From: Primorskyibacter aestuariivivens
Lineage (GTDB): Bacteria > Pseudomonadota > Alphaproteobacteria > Rhodobacterales > Rhodobacteraceae
Reading direction: 5' to 3'
Assembly (NCBI RefSeq): GCF_028023675.1
Contig: NZ_JAQIOZ010000019.1
Span: 1-64,000, forward strand
DNA length: 64,000 bases
The notes beneath the pieces were generated by a model. The model worked only from the letters and a program-made list of their open reading frames with translations. It ran no database searches and had not been told where the DNA came from. Shown here in pieces: positions 36,865 through 45,681 of this stretch (the first letter of the stretch is position 1; each line of letters opens with the position of its first letter). The position numbers were made by a program, and so were the translations under genes.

Positions 36865-38562
36865 ATGATCTCCCGCCGCGACTTTCTTCAGGTCTCCATG
36901 GCCGCATCGGCCCTCGTGGGGGCTTCTGGTTTTGGCAACTGGTCCCGACTGGCCGCTCAGCAAAGCCTGACACAGGATCAATTGCTGGAGTTTGATACGT
37001 TCGGGAATGTCTCTCTGATTCATGTCACGGACATTCATGCGCAGCTCAAGCCGATCTATTTCCGCGAACCGTCGATCAATATCGGCGTAGGCGGCAATAA
37101 AGGCGCGGTGCCGCATGTGACCGGTGCCGATTTCCGCAAGCTTTACGGCATCGACGATGGCAGCCCCTCCCATTACGCGCTGTCGTCCGGTGACTTTGCG
37201 TCGCTTGCCCAGGCCTATGGCCGTGTTGGCGGGCTGGACCGGGTGGCCACCGTGGTCAATGCCATCCGCGCGGACCGCCCCGATGCGCTGCTTCTGGATG
37301 GTGGGGACACCTGGCACGGGTCCTATACCTGCTACCAGACCGAAGGGCAGGACATGGTCAACGTGATGAATGCGTTGAACCCCGATGCCATGACCTTCCA
37401 TTGGGAATTCACGTTGGGCTCTGACCGGGTGAATGAATTGGTCGAAAGCCTGCCCTATGCGGCGCTGGGTCAGAACATCTTTGACGCGGAATGGGACGAA
37501 CCGGCTGAGCTGTTCAAACCCTACAAATTCTTTGAACGCGGCGGCACCAAGATCGCCGTGATCGGTCAGGCCTTCCCCTATATGCCCATCGCCAACCCGC
37601 GCTGGATGTTCCCGGAATACTCTTTCGGTATCCGCGACGAGAACATGCAGGCGATGGTCGATGAAGTGCGCGGCATGGGTGCCGAGCTTGTGGTCTGCCT
37701 GTCGCATAACGGTTTCGACGTGGACAAGAAGATGGCCAGCGTCGTCTCCGGCATCGACGTGATCCTGTCGGGGCACACACATGACGCGCTGCCCGAACCA
37801 GTGCTGGTGGGCGAGACGATCATCGTGGCCTCCGGCTCGAACGGCAAATTCGTGAGCCGCGTCGATCTTGATGTGCGCGACGGCCGGATGATGGGCTTCC
37901 GTCACAAGCTGATCCCGATCTTCTCGGACGTGATCACGCCCGACGCGGATATGACCGCGCTCATCGACGAACAACGCGCGCCTTACAAGGCCGAGCTGGA
38001 AGAGGTGATCGGCAAGACCGACTCGCTGCTCTATCGCCGTGGCAATTTCAACGGCTCCTGGGACGATCTGATCTGTGACGCGCTGATTTCCGAGCGCGAG
38101 GCTGACATCGCCATGTCGCCCGGCGTGCGCTGGGGTCCGTCGCTGATCCCCGGCGATGACATCACCCGCGAAGACATCTGGAACGTGACCTCCATGACCT
38201 ATGGTCAGGCCTATCGCTCCGAGATGACCGGCGAATTCATCAAGGTGATCCTAGAAGACGTGGCCGACAACATCTTCAACCCCGACCCCTATTACCAACA
38301 GGGCGGCGACATGGTGCGGATCGGCGGCATGGGCTACCGCATCGACATCAACAAGCCGCAGGGCGAGCGGATCTCGGAAATGACCCTGCTCAAGACCGGC
38401 GAAGCGATTGACCCGACCAAAACCTACGTGGTCGCGGGCTGGGCCTCTGTGAACGAAGGCACCGAAGGGCCGATGATCTGGGACGTGGTGGAAAACCACA
38501 TCCGCAAACAGGGCACCGTGTCTCTTAATCCCAACAACAGCGTCAAGGTTATTGGCGCCTAA
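36865..38562 (+). CDS. soxB: Sulfate thiol esterase SoxB
   Basis: Dimanganese hydrolase that releases sulfate from SoxY-bound intermediates. The 565-aa protein has a Tat signal (ISRRDFLQVSMAASALVG), metallophosphatase motifs HVTDIHAQL, GGDTWHGS, HWEFT and SGHTHD, and a 5'-nucleotidase C-terminal domain (from about 390). HWEFT replaces the GNHEF of nucleotidases, as expected in SoxB. Confidence 0.96.
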   Translation: MISRRDFLQVSMAASALVGASGFGNWSRLAAQQSLTQDQLLEFDTFGNVSLIHVTDIHAQLKPIYFREPSINIGVGGNKGAVPHVTGADFRKLYGIDDGSPSHYALSSGDFASLAQAYGRVGGLDRVATVVNAIRADRPDALLLDGGDTWHGSYTCYQTEGQDMVNVMNALNPDAMTFHWEFTLGSDRVNELVESLPYAALGQNIFDAEWDEPAELFKPYKFFERGGTKIAVIGQAFPYMPIANPRWMFPEYSFGIRDENMQAMVDEVRGMGAELVVCLSHNGFDVDKKMASVVSGIDVILSGHTHDALPEPVLVGETIIVASGSNGKFVSRVDLDVRDGRMMGFRHKLIPIFSDVITPDADMTALIDEQRAPYKAELEEVIGKTDSLLYRRGNFNGSWDDLICDALISEREADIAMSPGVRWGPSLIPGDDITREDIWNVTSMTYGQAYRSEMTGEFIKVILEDVADNIFNPDPYYQQGGDMVRIGGMGYRIDINKPQGERISEMTLLKTGEAIDPTKTYVVAGWASVNEGTEGPMIWDVVENHIRKQGTVSLNPNNSVKVIGA

Positions 38563-38589
38563 GGCATTCAAGTAAGAGGAGTTTTGGAC

Positions 38590-39873
38590 ATGTCCGATAC
38601 TTTCCAGGGCAAAGGCACCTCGCGCCGCGCCTTCCTGCGGGGCGGTGTTGCCGCCGCCGCAGGAGCGGTGGCTGCGGGGACCGCCAGCGCAAACAGCCCC
38701 GATCCGCTGATCACCGAGGTTCAGGACTGGGCTTCCGGTCTTGGCGCAGGCGTTGATGAGGTCCCCTATGGCCTGCCCATCGAGTTTGAAAGCGACGTTA
38801 TCCGCCGCAATGTGGAATGGCTGACCGCCGACACGATCTCTTCGATCAACTTCACACCGATCCACGCGCTGGACGGCACCATCACGCCGCAGGGCTGCGC
38901 ATTTGAGCGTCACCACTCGGGCGCGATCGAGCTGAAGAAAGAAGACTACCGCCTGATGATCAACGGGCTGGTGGATACGCCGCTGGTCTTCACCTACGAA
39001 GACCTTGAGCGCTTCCCGCGCGAAAACCACGTCTATTTCTGCGAATGCGCGGCCAATACCGGTATGGAATGGGCGGGCGCGCAACTCAACGGTGCGCAGT
39101 TCACCCATGGCATGATCCACAACATGGAATATTCCGGCGTCACCCTGCGCACCCTGCTGAACGAGGCGGGTCTGGGCGCTGCGGGCGACCTAGAGGACAA
39201 GTGGGTCTATGTAGAGGGCGCGGATGCGTCGTCGAACGGTCGCTCCATCCCGATGGAAAAAGCGCTGGACGACGTGCTGGTGGCCTTCAAGGCCAATGGC
39301 GAGGCGCTGCGCAAGGAACATGGCTATCCCGTGCGTCTTGTCGTGCCCGGTTGGGAAGGCAACATGTGGGTCAAGTGGCTGCGCCGTGTCGAAGTCATGG
39401 ACGGCCCCGTGGAAAGCCGCGAGGAAACCTCGAAATACACCGACACGCTGGCCGACGGCACGAGCCGCAAATGGACCTGGGTCATGGATGCCAAATCGGT
39501 CATCACCTCGCCCTCGCCCCAGATGCCGATCAAACATGGTCACGGCCCGCTGGTCATCACCGGCATGGCCTGGTCCGGCCATGGCAAGATCGCCCGTGTG
39601 GATGTCTCAAAGGATGGCGGCATCACATGGGAGACCGCGCGTCTTGGCGCGGATGGCGCGAACAAGGCCCTGACGCGCTTCTACCTCGACACCGAATGGA
39701 ACGGCGAAGACTGGCTGTTGCAGGCGCGTGCCATGGATGAAACCGGCTATGTCCAGCCGACCAAGGCCCAGCTACGCGAAGTGCGCGGCGAAAACTCCAT
39801 CTACCACAACAACTGCATCCAGACATGGCATGTAAAACCCAACGGGGAGGCAGAGAATGTCGAAGTTTCCTAA
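38590..39873 (+). CDS. soxC: Sulfane dehydrogenase subunit SoxC
   Basis: Molybdenum-cofactor subunit of SoxCD, which oxidises the SoxY-bound sulfane. Sulfite-oxidase fold: Tat signal SRRAFLRGG, cofactor region with the molybdenum-ligating cysteine around YFCECAANTGMEW, and a C-terminal dimerisation domain (from about 290). ATG 38590 has GAGGAG eight bases upstream. 427 aa; overlaps soxD by 17 bases. Confidence 0.94.
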   Translation: MSDTFQGKGTSRRAFLRGGVAAAAGAVAAGTASANSPDPLITEVQDWASGLGAGVDEVPYGLPIEFESDVIRRNVEWLTADTISSINFTPIHALDGTITPQGCAFERHHSGAIELKKEDYRLMINGLVDTPLVFTYEDLERFPRENHVYFCECAANTGMEWAGAQLNGAQFTHGMIHNMEYSGVTLRTLLNEAGLGAAGDLEDKWVYVEGADASSNGRSIPMEKALDDVLVAFKANGEALRKEHGYPVRLVVPGWEGNMWVKWLRRVEVMDGPVESREETSKYTDTLADGTSRKWTWVMDAKSVITSPSPQMPIKHGHGPLVITGMAWSGHGKIARVDVSKDGGITWETARLGADGANKALTRFYLDTEWNGEDWLLQARAMDETGYVQPTKAQLREVRGENSIYHNNCIQTWHVKPNGEAENVEVS

Positions 39874-41074
39874 TCTCACCCTCTTCGGTGGCGGTGCCAT
39901 CGGTTTTGTGGCGCTGGCCACGATCGCGGTGAATTTCGCCGATCGCTTTGTCGCGGAGATGCCCGAGCGCGCCGATACCGTGCCGCTGAAAATCTTTGAG
40001 AGCCCCGAACCCGAAGTGGCTGAAGCGCCGGGCGGAATTCTCGTGGGTGCGGCCAATGCGTCCGACGGCGCAGGCGCCAATTACGGTCTGGGCCGTGCTG
40101 CCCTTCCCGAAGAAATTGCCGCCTGGAACGTGGATGTGCGCCCCGACGGTTCGGGATTGCCCGAAGGGTCCGGCGATGTCTTTACCGGTGAACAAGTGTT
40201 TGTCGAGAAATGTGCCGCCTGCCACGGTGACTTTGCCGAGGGCATCGACAATTGGCCAAAGCTGGCCGGGGGTGATGGCACGCTTGCCGATGAAGACCCG
40301 CTGAAAACGGTTGGGTCCTACTGGCCCTATCTCTCGACGGTCTGGGACTATGTGCACCGCTCCATGCCGTTTGGCGCCGCACAGACCCTGACCGCGGACG
40401 AGACCTATGCCATCACGGCTTATATCCTCTACTCCAACTATATCGTCGAGGATGACTTTACCCTCAGCCACGAGAATTTCCTTGAGGTCGAAATGCCCAA
40501 CGCGGACGGCTTCATCGTGGATGACCGGGCCGAGACGGAATATTCGATCTGGCGTACCGAGCCGTGCATGGAAAACTGCAAGGACAGCGTCGAAATCACC
40601 ATGCGCGCGACTGTTCTGGACGTGACCCCGGAAGAAGAAGGCACGGAAGAAGCCTCCATGGACGCACCCGCCGAGGAAACCGTTGTCGAAGAGGCTGCTA
40701 CCGAGGCACCCGCAGCCGAAGAAGCGCCCGTGGAAACCGCTGCACTTGATCCCGCGCTGGTTGCCGATGGCGAAAAGGTCTTCAAGAAATGCAAGTCCTG
40801 CCATCAGGTCGGAGACGGGGCCAAGAACCGCACCGGTCCGATGCTCAACGGTATCGTTGGCCATCCGGTCGGGGCCGTTGACGGCTTCAAATACTCCAAG
40901 GCCATGGCCGAGGCTGGCGAAGGCGGGCTTGTCTGGACCGAGGAAGAGCTCAAGGCGTTTCTGGCCAAGCCACGGGACTACATGAATGGCACCAAAATGT
41001 CGTTCAGCGGTCTGCGCAAGGACGAGGATCTCGACGCAATTGTTGAATACCTGAAGTCATTTGCTGCAGAGTAG
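39857..41074 (+). CDS. soxD: Dihaem cytochrome SoxD
   Basis: Electron-accepting subunit of SoxCD. The 405-aa protein has an N-terminal membrane or signal segment (LFGGGAIGFVALATIAVNF), haem sites CAACH (about 118) and CKSCH (about 315), and a long Glu/Ala/Pro-rich linker (about 255-300) between the two cytochrome domains. Overlaps soxC and is followed at once by the dihaem SoxE. Confidence 0.93.
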   Translation: MSKFPNLTLFGGGAIGFVALATIAVNFADRFVAEMPERADTVPLKIFESPEPEVAEAPGGILVGAANASDGAGANYGLGRAALPEEIAAWNVDVRPDGSGLPEGSGDVFTGEQVFVEKCAACHGDFAEGIDNWPKLAGGDGTLADEDPLKTVGSYWPYLSTVWDYVHRSMPFGAAQTLTADETYAITAYILYSNYIVEDDFTLSHENFLEVEMPNADGFIVDDRAETEYSIWRTEPCMENCKDSVEITMRATVLDVTPEEEGTEEASMDAPAEETVVEEAATEAPAAEEAPVETAALDPALVADGEKVFKKCKSCHQVGDGAKNRTGPMLNGIVGHPVGAVDGFKYSKAMAEAGEGGLVWTEEELKAFLAKPRDYMNGTKMSFSGLRKDEDLDAIVEYLKSFAAE

Positions 41075-41078
41075 CGGC

Positions 41079-41783
41079 ATGTGGCGTTCAGCTTTCACGA
41101 TTCTGGCATTGGCGGTCTGCATAGTGCAGGCGGCCAATGCGCAGGCGCTTGGAGACCCGGACAAGGGTGAAAAGCTGTTTGCCCAGTGCAAGGGCTGCCA
41201 CCAAGTGGGGCAGGGGGCCAAGGACCGCGTTGGCCCGCACCTGAACTTCCTGTTTGGCAGGCGCGCCGGGGCACATGAGGGATACCGGTATTCCAAGGAC
41301 CTTGCCCGCGCGGGTGCCAATGGTCTTGAATGGCATGCCGACACGCTCGATATCTATATCGAAAACCCCAAAAACCTGGTTTCCGGCACGCGGATGAGTT
41401 TCCGCGGGATGAAAGACCCCGAAGACCGGGCTGATCTCTTGGCCTATCTGCGGAAATTCTCCGATAACCCGGCAAATATTCCCGAGGCCGATCCAACAGC
41501 CACAGGCACGGATCACGATGTGGACCCGGAAATCCTCGCCATTGTGGGGGACCCGGAATATGGCGAGTATCTCTCTTCTGAATGCACCACCTGCCATCAG
41601 GCAGATGGCGGTGACAGCGGCATTCCGTCGATCACGCTCTGGCCCGAAGAGGACTTCGTGATCGCCATGTACGCCTACAAGACCAAACGCCGGAACCATC
41701 CGGTCATGCAGATGATCGCCGGGCGCTTGTCCGACGAAGAGATTGCGGCACTTGCCGCATATTTTGGGGCGCTCGAACCCTGA
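41079..41783 (+). CDS. soxE: Dihaem cytochrome c, SoxE
   Basis: Periplasmic c-type cytochrome of 234 aa with a signal peptide (MWRSAFTILALAVCIVQAANA), first haem CKGCH and Met region GTRMSFRGM, second haem CTTCH. In sox clusters the dihaem gene beside soxF encodes the haem partner of the flavoprotein. ATG 41079 chosen over an upstream start that would lengthen the signal. Confidence 0.85.
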   Translation: MWRSAFTILALAVCIVQAANAQALGDPDKGEKLFAQCKGCHQVGQGAKDRVGPHLNFLFGRRAGAHEGYRYSKDLARAGANGLEWHADTLDIYIENPKNLVSGTRMSFRGMKDPEDRADLLAYLRKFSDNPANIPEADPTATGTDHDVDPEILAIVGDPEYGEYLSSECTTCHQADGGDSGIPSITLWPEEDFVIAMYAYKTKRRNHPVMQMIAGRLSDEEIAALAAYFGALEP

Positions 41784-41806
41784 GCGTCCAGCGAAGGGAG
41801 GAACCT

Positions 41807-43072
41807 ATGAAACTGAACAGACGCGCCTTTTTAGGCTCGGCGACTGCGGCCGCGGCATCAACTGCGCCCATGGTTCGCGCGGCGGGCCATGGCAAGCCGC
41901 GCGTTGTGGTTGTCGGAGGTGGTGCGGGCGGCGCCACGGCGGCACGCTACATCGCGAAAGACAGCAAGGGCGAGATCGATGTCACTCTGATCGAACCGAC
42001 GCGGCACTACTATACCTGCTTCTTCTCGAACCTTTACCTTGGCGGTTTTCGTACGTTGGAAAGCATTGGCCATTCCTATGGCACGCTGGCCATCGAATAC
42101 GGGATCAACGTCGTGCATGACTGGGCCACCGGTGTGGACCGGGACGCCAAGACGGTGGCGCTCGCGGGTGGCGGCAGGGTGCCCTATGACAAGCTGATCC
42201 TGTCCCCCGGCATCGACTTTGTTGATGGTGCTGTGCCCGGTTGGGACCAGTCCAAGCAACACATCATGCCTCACGCCTACAAGGCCGGATCGCAGACCGA
42301 GCTTCTCAGGGCGCAGGTCATGGCGATGCCCGAAGGCGGCACCTTTGTGATGGTGGCCCCACCGAACCCGTTCCGCTGCCCCCCGGGGCCTTATGAGCGC
42401 ATTTCGATGGTGGCGCATGTACTGAAGGAAACCAATCCGACGGCCAAGATCATCGTCGCGGACCCGAAGGCGAAATTCTCGAAACAGACGCTGTTCGAGA
42501 ATGGCTGGACCAAATATTACAGCGGCATGATCGAGCGGATTGGTCCGGATTTCGGGGGTGGAAACGTGAGCGTTAATACCGATGAGATGACCGTTGATAT
42601 CGACGGGGAAATCGTAAAGGCTGACGTCTGCAACGTGATCCCCGCCCAGAAAGCAGGCCGCATCGCAGAGCTTGCCGGCGTGACGGATGGCAACTGGGCT
42701 CCGATCAACCCCTCTGACATGTCCAGCAAGGCGGATCCGGATATCTATGTTCTGGGTGACGCCGCGCTGCAGGGCGACATGCCGAAATCCGGCTTCGCCG
42801 CCAACAGCCAAGCCAAGGTCTGCGCTAACGCCGTGCGCGGCGCACTGACAGATTCGCGCGTTTTCCCGGCGAAATTCGCCAATACCTGCTGGTCCCTGAT
42901 CACCACTAATGACGGGATCAAGGTGGGTGCCGCTTACGAGCCGACTGAGGAAAAGATCGCCTCGGTCGACAGCTTTGTCAGCCAGGTAGGCGAAGACGAA
43001 GCCACGCGGGAGGCGACCTATCAGGAAAGTCTCGGCTGGTATGACGGCATCACGTCCGACATGTTCGGCTGA
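41807..43072 (+). CDS. soxF: Flavoprotein SoxF (flavocytochrome c sulfide dehydrogenase type)
   Basis: FAD protein able to oxidise sulfide and to enhance Sox activity. The 421-aa protein has a Tat signal (RRAFLGSATAAAAS), FAD-binding RVVVVGGGAGGATAARYI, a redox cysteine in YYTCFFSNLYLGG and another in NPFRCPPGPYERIS, and a second FAD block DIYVLGDAAL. Paired with soxE as in other roseobacters. Confidence 0.93.
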   Translation: MKLNRRAFLGSATAAAASTAPMVRAAGHGKPRVVVVGGGAGGATAARYIAKDSKGEIDVTLIEPTRHYYTCFFSNLYLGGFRTLESIGHSYGTLAIEYGINVVHDWATGVDRDAKTVALAGGGRVPYDKLILSPGIDFVDGAVPGWDQSKQHIMPHAYKAGSQTELLRAQVMAMPEGGTFVMVAPPNPFRCPPGPYERISMVAHVLKETNPTAKIIVADPKAKFSKQTLFENGWTKYYSGMIERIGPDFGGGNVSVNTDEMTVDIDGEIVKADVCNVIPAQKAGRIAELAGVTDGNWAPINPSDMSSKADPDIYVLGDAALQGDMPKSGFAANSQAKVCANAVRGALTDSRVFPAKFANTCWSLITTNDGIKVGAAYEPTEEKIASVDSFVSQVGEDEATREATYQESLGWYDGITSDMFG

Positions 43073-43141
43073 ACCACATCGAAACCATGGCACTCGCGTC
43101 CCCAATATCGGGGGCGCGTACTTCATTTGAGGGTCCAAAAC

Positions 43142-43564
43142 ATGAAACTGATTTGCGCATTTGCACTTGCCGCGACACCGGCCCTGGCGGGCGATTTTTC
43201 GACCAGCTACCCATATGATGGCAGTTTCGAAGATGCGACCTTTAGCGTGGAAAGCGCTATCGTGAATGCAGGTCTGGTGATCGACTACCGCAGCCACACC
43301 GGCGAGATGCTGGAACGCACCCGCGCCGATGTGGGCGGAGAAAAGCTCTACGATGCGGCGGATATCTTCCTGTTCTGCTCAGCGACCGTATCGCGGCAGG
43401 TGATGGAGGCTGATCCCGCCCTCATCGCGTTTTGCCCCTACGGCATTTATGTCTCCGAGCGCGACGGGCAGGTGGAAATCGGCTACCAGAATTATCCTGA
43501 CGGACCGATGGATGCGGTCGAAGAGCTTCTCGACGGCCTCGTTCAGGAAGCTCTGGCTTTCTAA
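43142..43564 (+). CDS. DUF302 secreted protein in sox cluster
   Basis: 140 aa after ATG 43142, with signal peptide MKLICAFALAATPALA. The domain SFEDATFSVESAIVNAGLVIDYRSHTGEML is DUF302, a small alpha/beta domain. Conserved-looking FLFCSATVSRQVMEADPALIAFCPYGIYV has two cysteines. Function unknown; its place suggests a role in sulfur or heavy-metal redox chemistry of the periplasm. Confidence 0.75.
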   Translation: MKLICAFALAATPALAGDFSTSYPYDGSFEDATFSVESAIVNAGLVIDYRSHTGEMLERTRADVGGEKLYDAADIFLFCSATVSRQVMEADPALIAFCPYGIYVSERDGQVEIGYQNYPDGPMDAVEELLDGLVQEALAF

Positions 43565-43601
43565 AGGCGAATTCTCCGGCCTTGAGCCAAATCAAGGTAC
43601 A

Positions 43602-43623
43602 CATTCATCTGTCCATATATGAC
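43602..43623. promoter_or_regulatory. Weak candidate SoxR site before second YeeE/YedE gene
   Basis: CATTCAT-CTGTCC-ATATATG gives five of seven paired positions, 25 bases before the permease start. It resembles the other sites in spacing and AT-rich arms but is imperfect. Confidence 0.3.
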
Positions 43624-43647
43624 GGCCCAAAGATTGAGGGACGTCCG

Positions 43648-44706
43648 ATGGAAACGCTTATCGACAGATTCGGTGACGGCACGATGCTGGTCGCGATCGG
43701 GCTTGTGACCGGGTTGATTTTTGGCGCAGCCGCCCAGCATTCGCGCTTTTGCCTGCGGGCGGCAACTGCCGAGGTGGCAGACGGGCAGTTCGGGAGCAAA
43801 CTGGCGATCTGGCTCATCGCCTTCTCTGCCGCTGTTCTGGGTGTGAAGAGTGCCATTTCAGTGGGGTGGCTGGATGTGAGCGAGGCACGGCAACTGGCCG
43901 CGACGGGCTCGCTCTCGGGCGCGGTCATTGGCGGGCTGATGTTCGGAGTGGGCATGATCCTTGCGCGCGGATGCGCGTCGCGTCTTCTGGTCTTGTCGGC
44001 CACGGGCAATCTGCGTGCTATCGTGTCAGGTCTGGTCTTGACCCTCGTGGCGCAGGCATCCTTGCGGGGGATCCTGTCACCGGCGCGTGAATACCTTGGC
44101 GCGCTATCCTTGGTGGATGGTGGGGCAGAGCGCAGCCTCCTGCATCTCACCGGTATCGGCCATAGCACCGCTGCTATCGCGGCGGCACTGGTTCTTGCCG
44201 GGGGCATTTGGCTGGCGTTGCGGCGCGTTGTTCCGCTCACACGGTCCCTTTCCGCCGCGCTCGTGGGGTTTGCCGTCGCGCTGGGCTGGGTGCTGACCTA
44301 CACGCTTGCGCAGACCTCGTTCGAAGTGGTCCCGATCTCTTCTGTGACCTTTACGGGGCCGTCGACAGATACGCTCATGGGGCTCGTCAACGAACCCAGC
44401 CTGCCCGCCAGCTTCGGCGTGGGGCTTGTACCCGGGGTGTTCCTCGGGGCCTTTGTGATGGCGGTCCTGTCGGGTGAATTCCGCATCCAGCGTTTTGGCC
44501 CCGACACACCGATGGAACGCTACCTGATCGGGGCGTCGCTCATGGGGTTCGGCTCCATGCTCGCCGGTGGCTGCGCCGTGGGGGCCGGTGTTTCGGGTGG
44601 CGCAATCTTTGCAATGACAGCCTGGGTTGCGGTGTTCTTCATGTGGATCGGAGCGATGGCGACCCATGTGCTCACCACGCGGGTCATGGCACCTCAGACA
44701 GCCTGA
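43648..44706 (+). CDS. YeeE/YedE family sulfur-compound permease, second copy
   Basis: Inner-membrane importer like that at 31139-32197. I start at ATG 43648 (METLIDRFGDGTMLVAIG); a longer frame begins with TTG upstream. 352 aa with about nine membrane segments and cysteine blocks HSRFCLRAATAEVADG, LARGCASRLLVLSATGNLRA and AGGCAVGAGVSGG. Ends the plus-strand sox run and converges on the metallo-hydrolase pair. Confidence 0.85.
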   Translation: METLIDRFGDGTMLVAIGLVTGLIFGAAAQHSRFCLRAATAEVADGQFGSKLAIWLIAFSAAVLGVKSAISVGWLDVSEARQLAATGSLSGAVIGGLMFGVGMILARGCASRLLVLSATGNLRAIVSGLVLTLVAQASLRGILSPAREYLGALSLVDGGAERSLLHLTGIGHSTAAIAAALVLAGGIWLALRRVVPLTRSLSAALVGFAVALGWVLTYTLAQTSFEVVPISSVTFTGPSTDTLMGLVNEPSLPASFGVGLVPGVFLGAFVMAVLSGEFRIQRFGPDTPMERYLIGASLMGFGSMLAGGCAVGAGVSGGAIFAMTAWVAVFFMWIGAMATHVLTTRVMAPQTA

Positions 44707-44736
44707 GGTGCCAAAGGATCAATCGCTGGGAATGGG

Positions 44737-45681
44737 TTATTCCCACTCCATCTGTTCAAAGACGCGACCGGCGTTCTTCGTGGCCAGTTCCTCGTAGGTG
44801 TCCAGCCCCTCATAAGGGCTCTGATCCACGTAATAGGCCCCGGCCAGATCGCCGCCATTGTCGATATGTTCGCGGATCTGCGCGCGCAGGTATTCGAGAT
44901 AGCCTTTGGTATATTTGCGCACCTGATCCATGTTGGTCGGGTGTCCGTGACCGGGTATGACATAGGTCGCTTCAAGCGCCTCGAACTCGGTATCCCAGGT
45001 TTCCAGCCAATCCGCGGTGATCGTGTCTTCGAAAATCGGCAGCATGCGTTCGTGAAACGCCATGTCGCCTGCGATCACCAATGACTGGTTGGGCAGCCAG
45101 ACGGAAATGTCACCCGGGCTGTGCGCTGGGCCAAGGTAACGCGCCTCAATCCGGAAATCGCCCTTTTCGAGGATATATTCATCCTCAAAGGTGACATTTG
45201 GCACGGTGATCTCGGTCCCGTCCCCCTTGTCCCGGTTATAGCGCATCATGCCCGACAGGATCTGTGCCCCGTATTCCTCAAGCTCATGGGCCGCATCCAC
45301 ATGGGCGATGATATCCACGCCCTGCGCCGCCCAATAGGAATTGCCCAGAGCCGCGTGCCCCTGACCGTTCTCATTGAACACCGCGATCACCGGTTCATCG
45401 GTGATTTTCTTGATTTCTTCATGCAGCGCTTCGGCCAGTTTATGCGCCGCGCCGCCATTGATCACCACCACGCCTTCACCCGTCACGATGAAGCTGAGAT
45501 TGTTGTTGTGGCCCGAGTTCTCGTAGGTCGGCGGGGCGGTGGCCCCAATGGCGGACCAGACGCCGGGAATGAACTCGACGGGTTTGGAGTAGAGCAAGCT
45601 GCCGGGATATTGGTCAGCGATATCTTCGCTGGCCATCATCGGCGTCGCCGCCATCATCAGTGCAAAAAGAATTCCCCGCAT
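44737..45681 (-). CDS. SoxH-like metallo-beta-lactamase-fold protein with degenerate metal motif
   Basis: 314 aa, signal peptide MRGILFALMMAATPMMA, MBL fold with VVVINGG, PAHSPGDISVWLP, VIAGDMAFH and VIPGHGHPT. Position and fold match SoxH-type hydrolases linked to sox clusters. The first metal motif HxHxDH reads NGQGHA here (Asn105, Gln107, His109, Ala110), so none of its ligands is kept, while later ligands remain (the His of AHSPG, the Asp of GDMAF, the His of GHGH). Start ATG 45681 overlaps the upstream gene as TGATG with GGAGGA before it. Activity may differ from a zinc hydrolase. Confidence 0.78.
   Translation of the reverse strand: MRGILFALMMAATPMMASEDIADQYPGSLLYSKPVEFIPGVWSAIGATAPPTYENSGHNNNLSFIVTGEGVVVINGGAAHKLAEALHEEIKKITDEPVIAVFNENGQGHAALGNSYWAAQGVDIIAHVDAAHELEEYGAQILSGMMRYNRDKGDGTEITVPNVTFEDEYILEKGDFRIEARYLGPAHSPGDISVWLPNQSLVIAGDMAFHERMLPIFEDTITADWLETWDTEFEALEATYVIPGHGHPTNMDQVRKYTKGYLEYLRAQIREHIDNGGDLAGAYYVDQSPYEGLDTYEELATKNAGRVFEQMEWE

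Noticed and set aside
36865-38562. SoxB motif HWEFT as a mutated GNHEF
   Set aside because: HWEFT-type sequence is the usual SoxB form, so it is not an anomaly.
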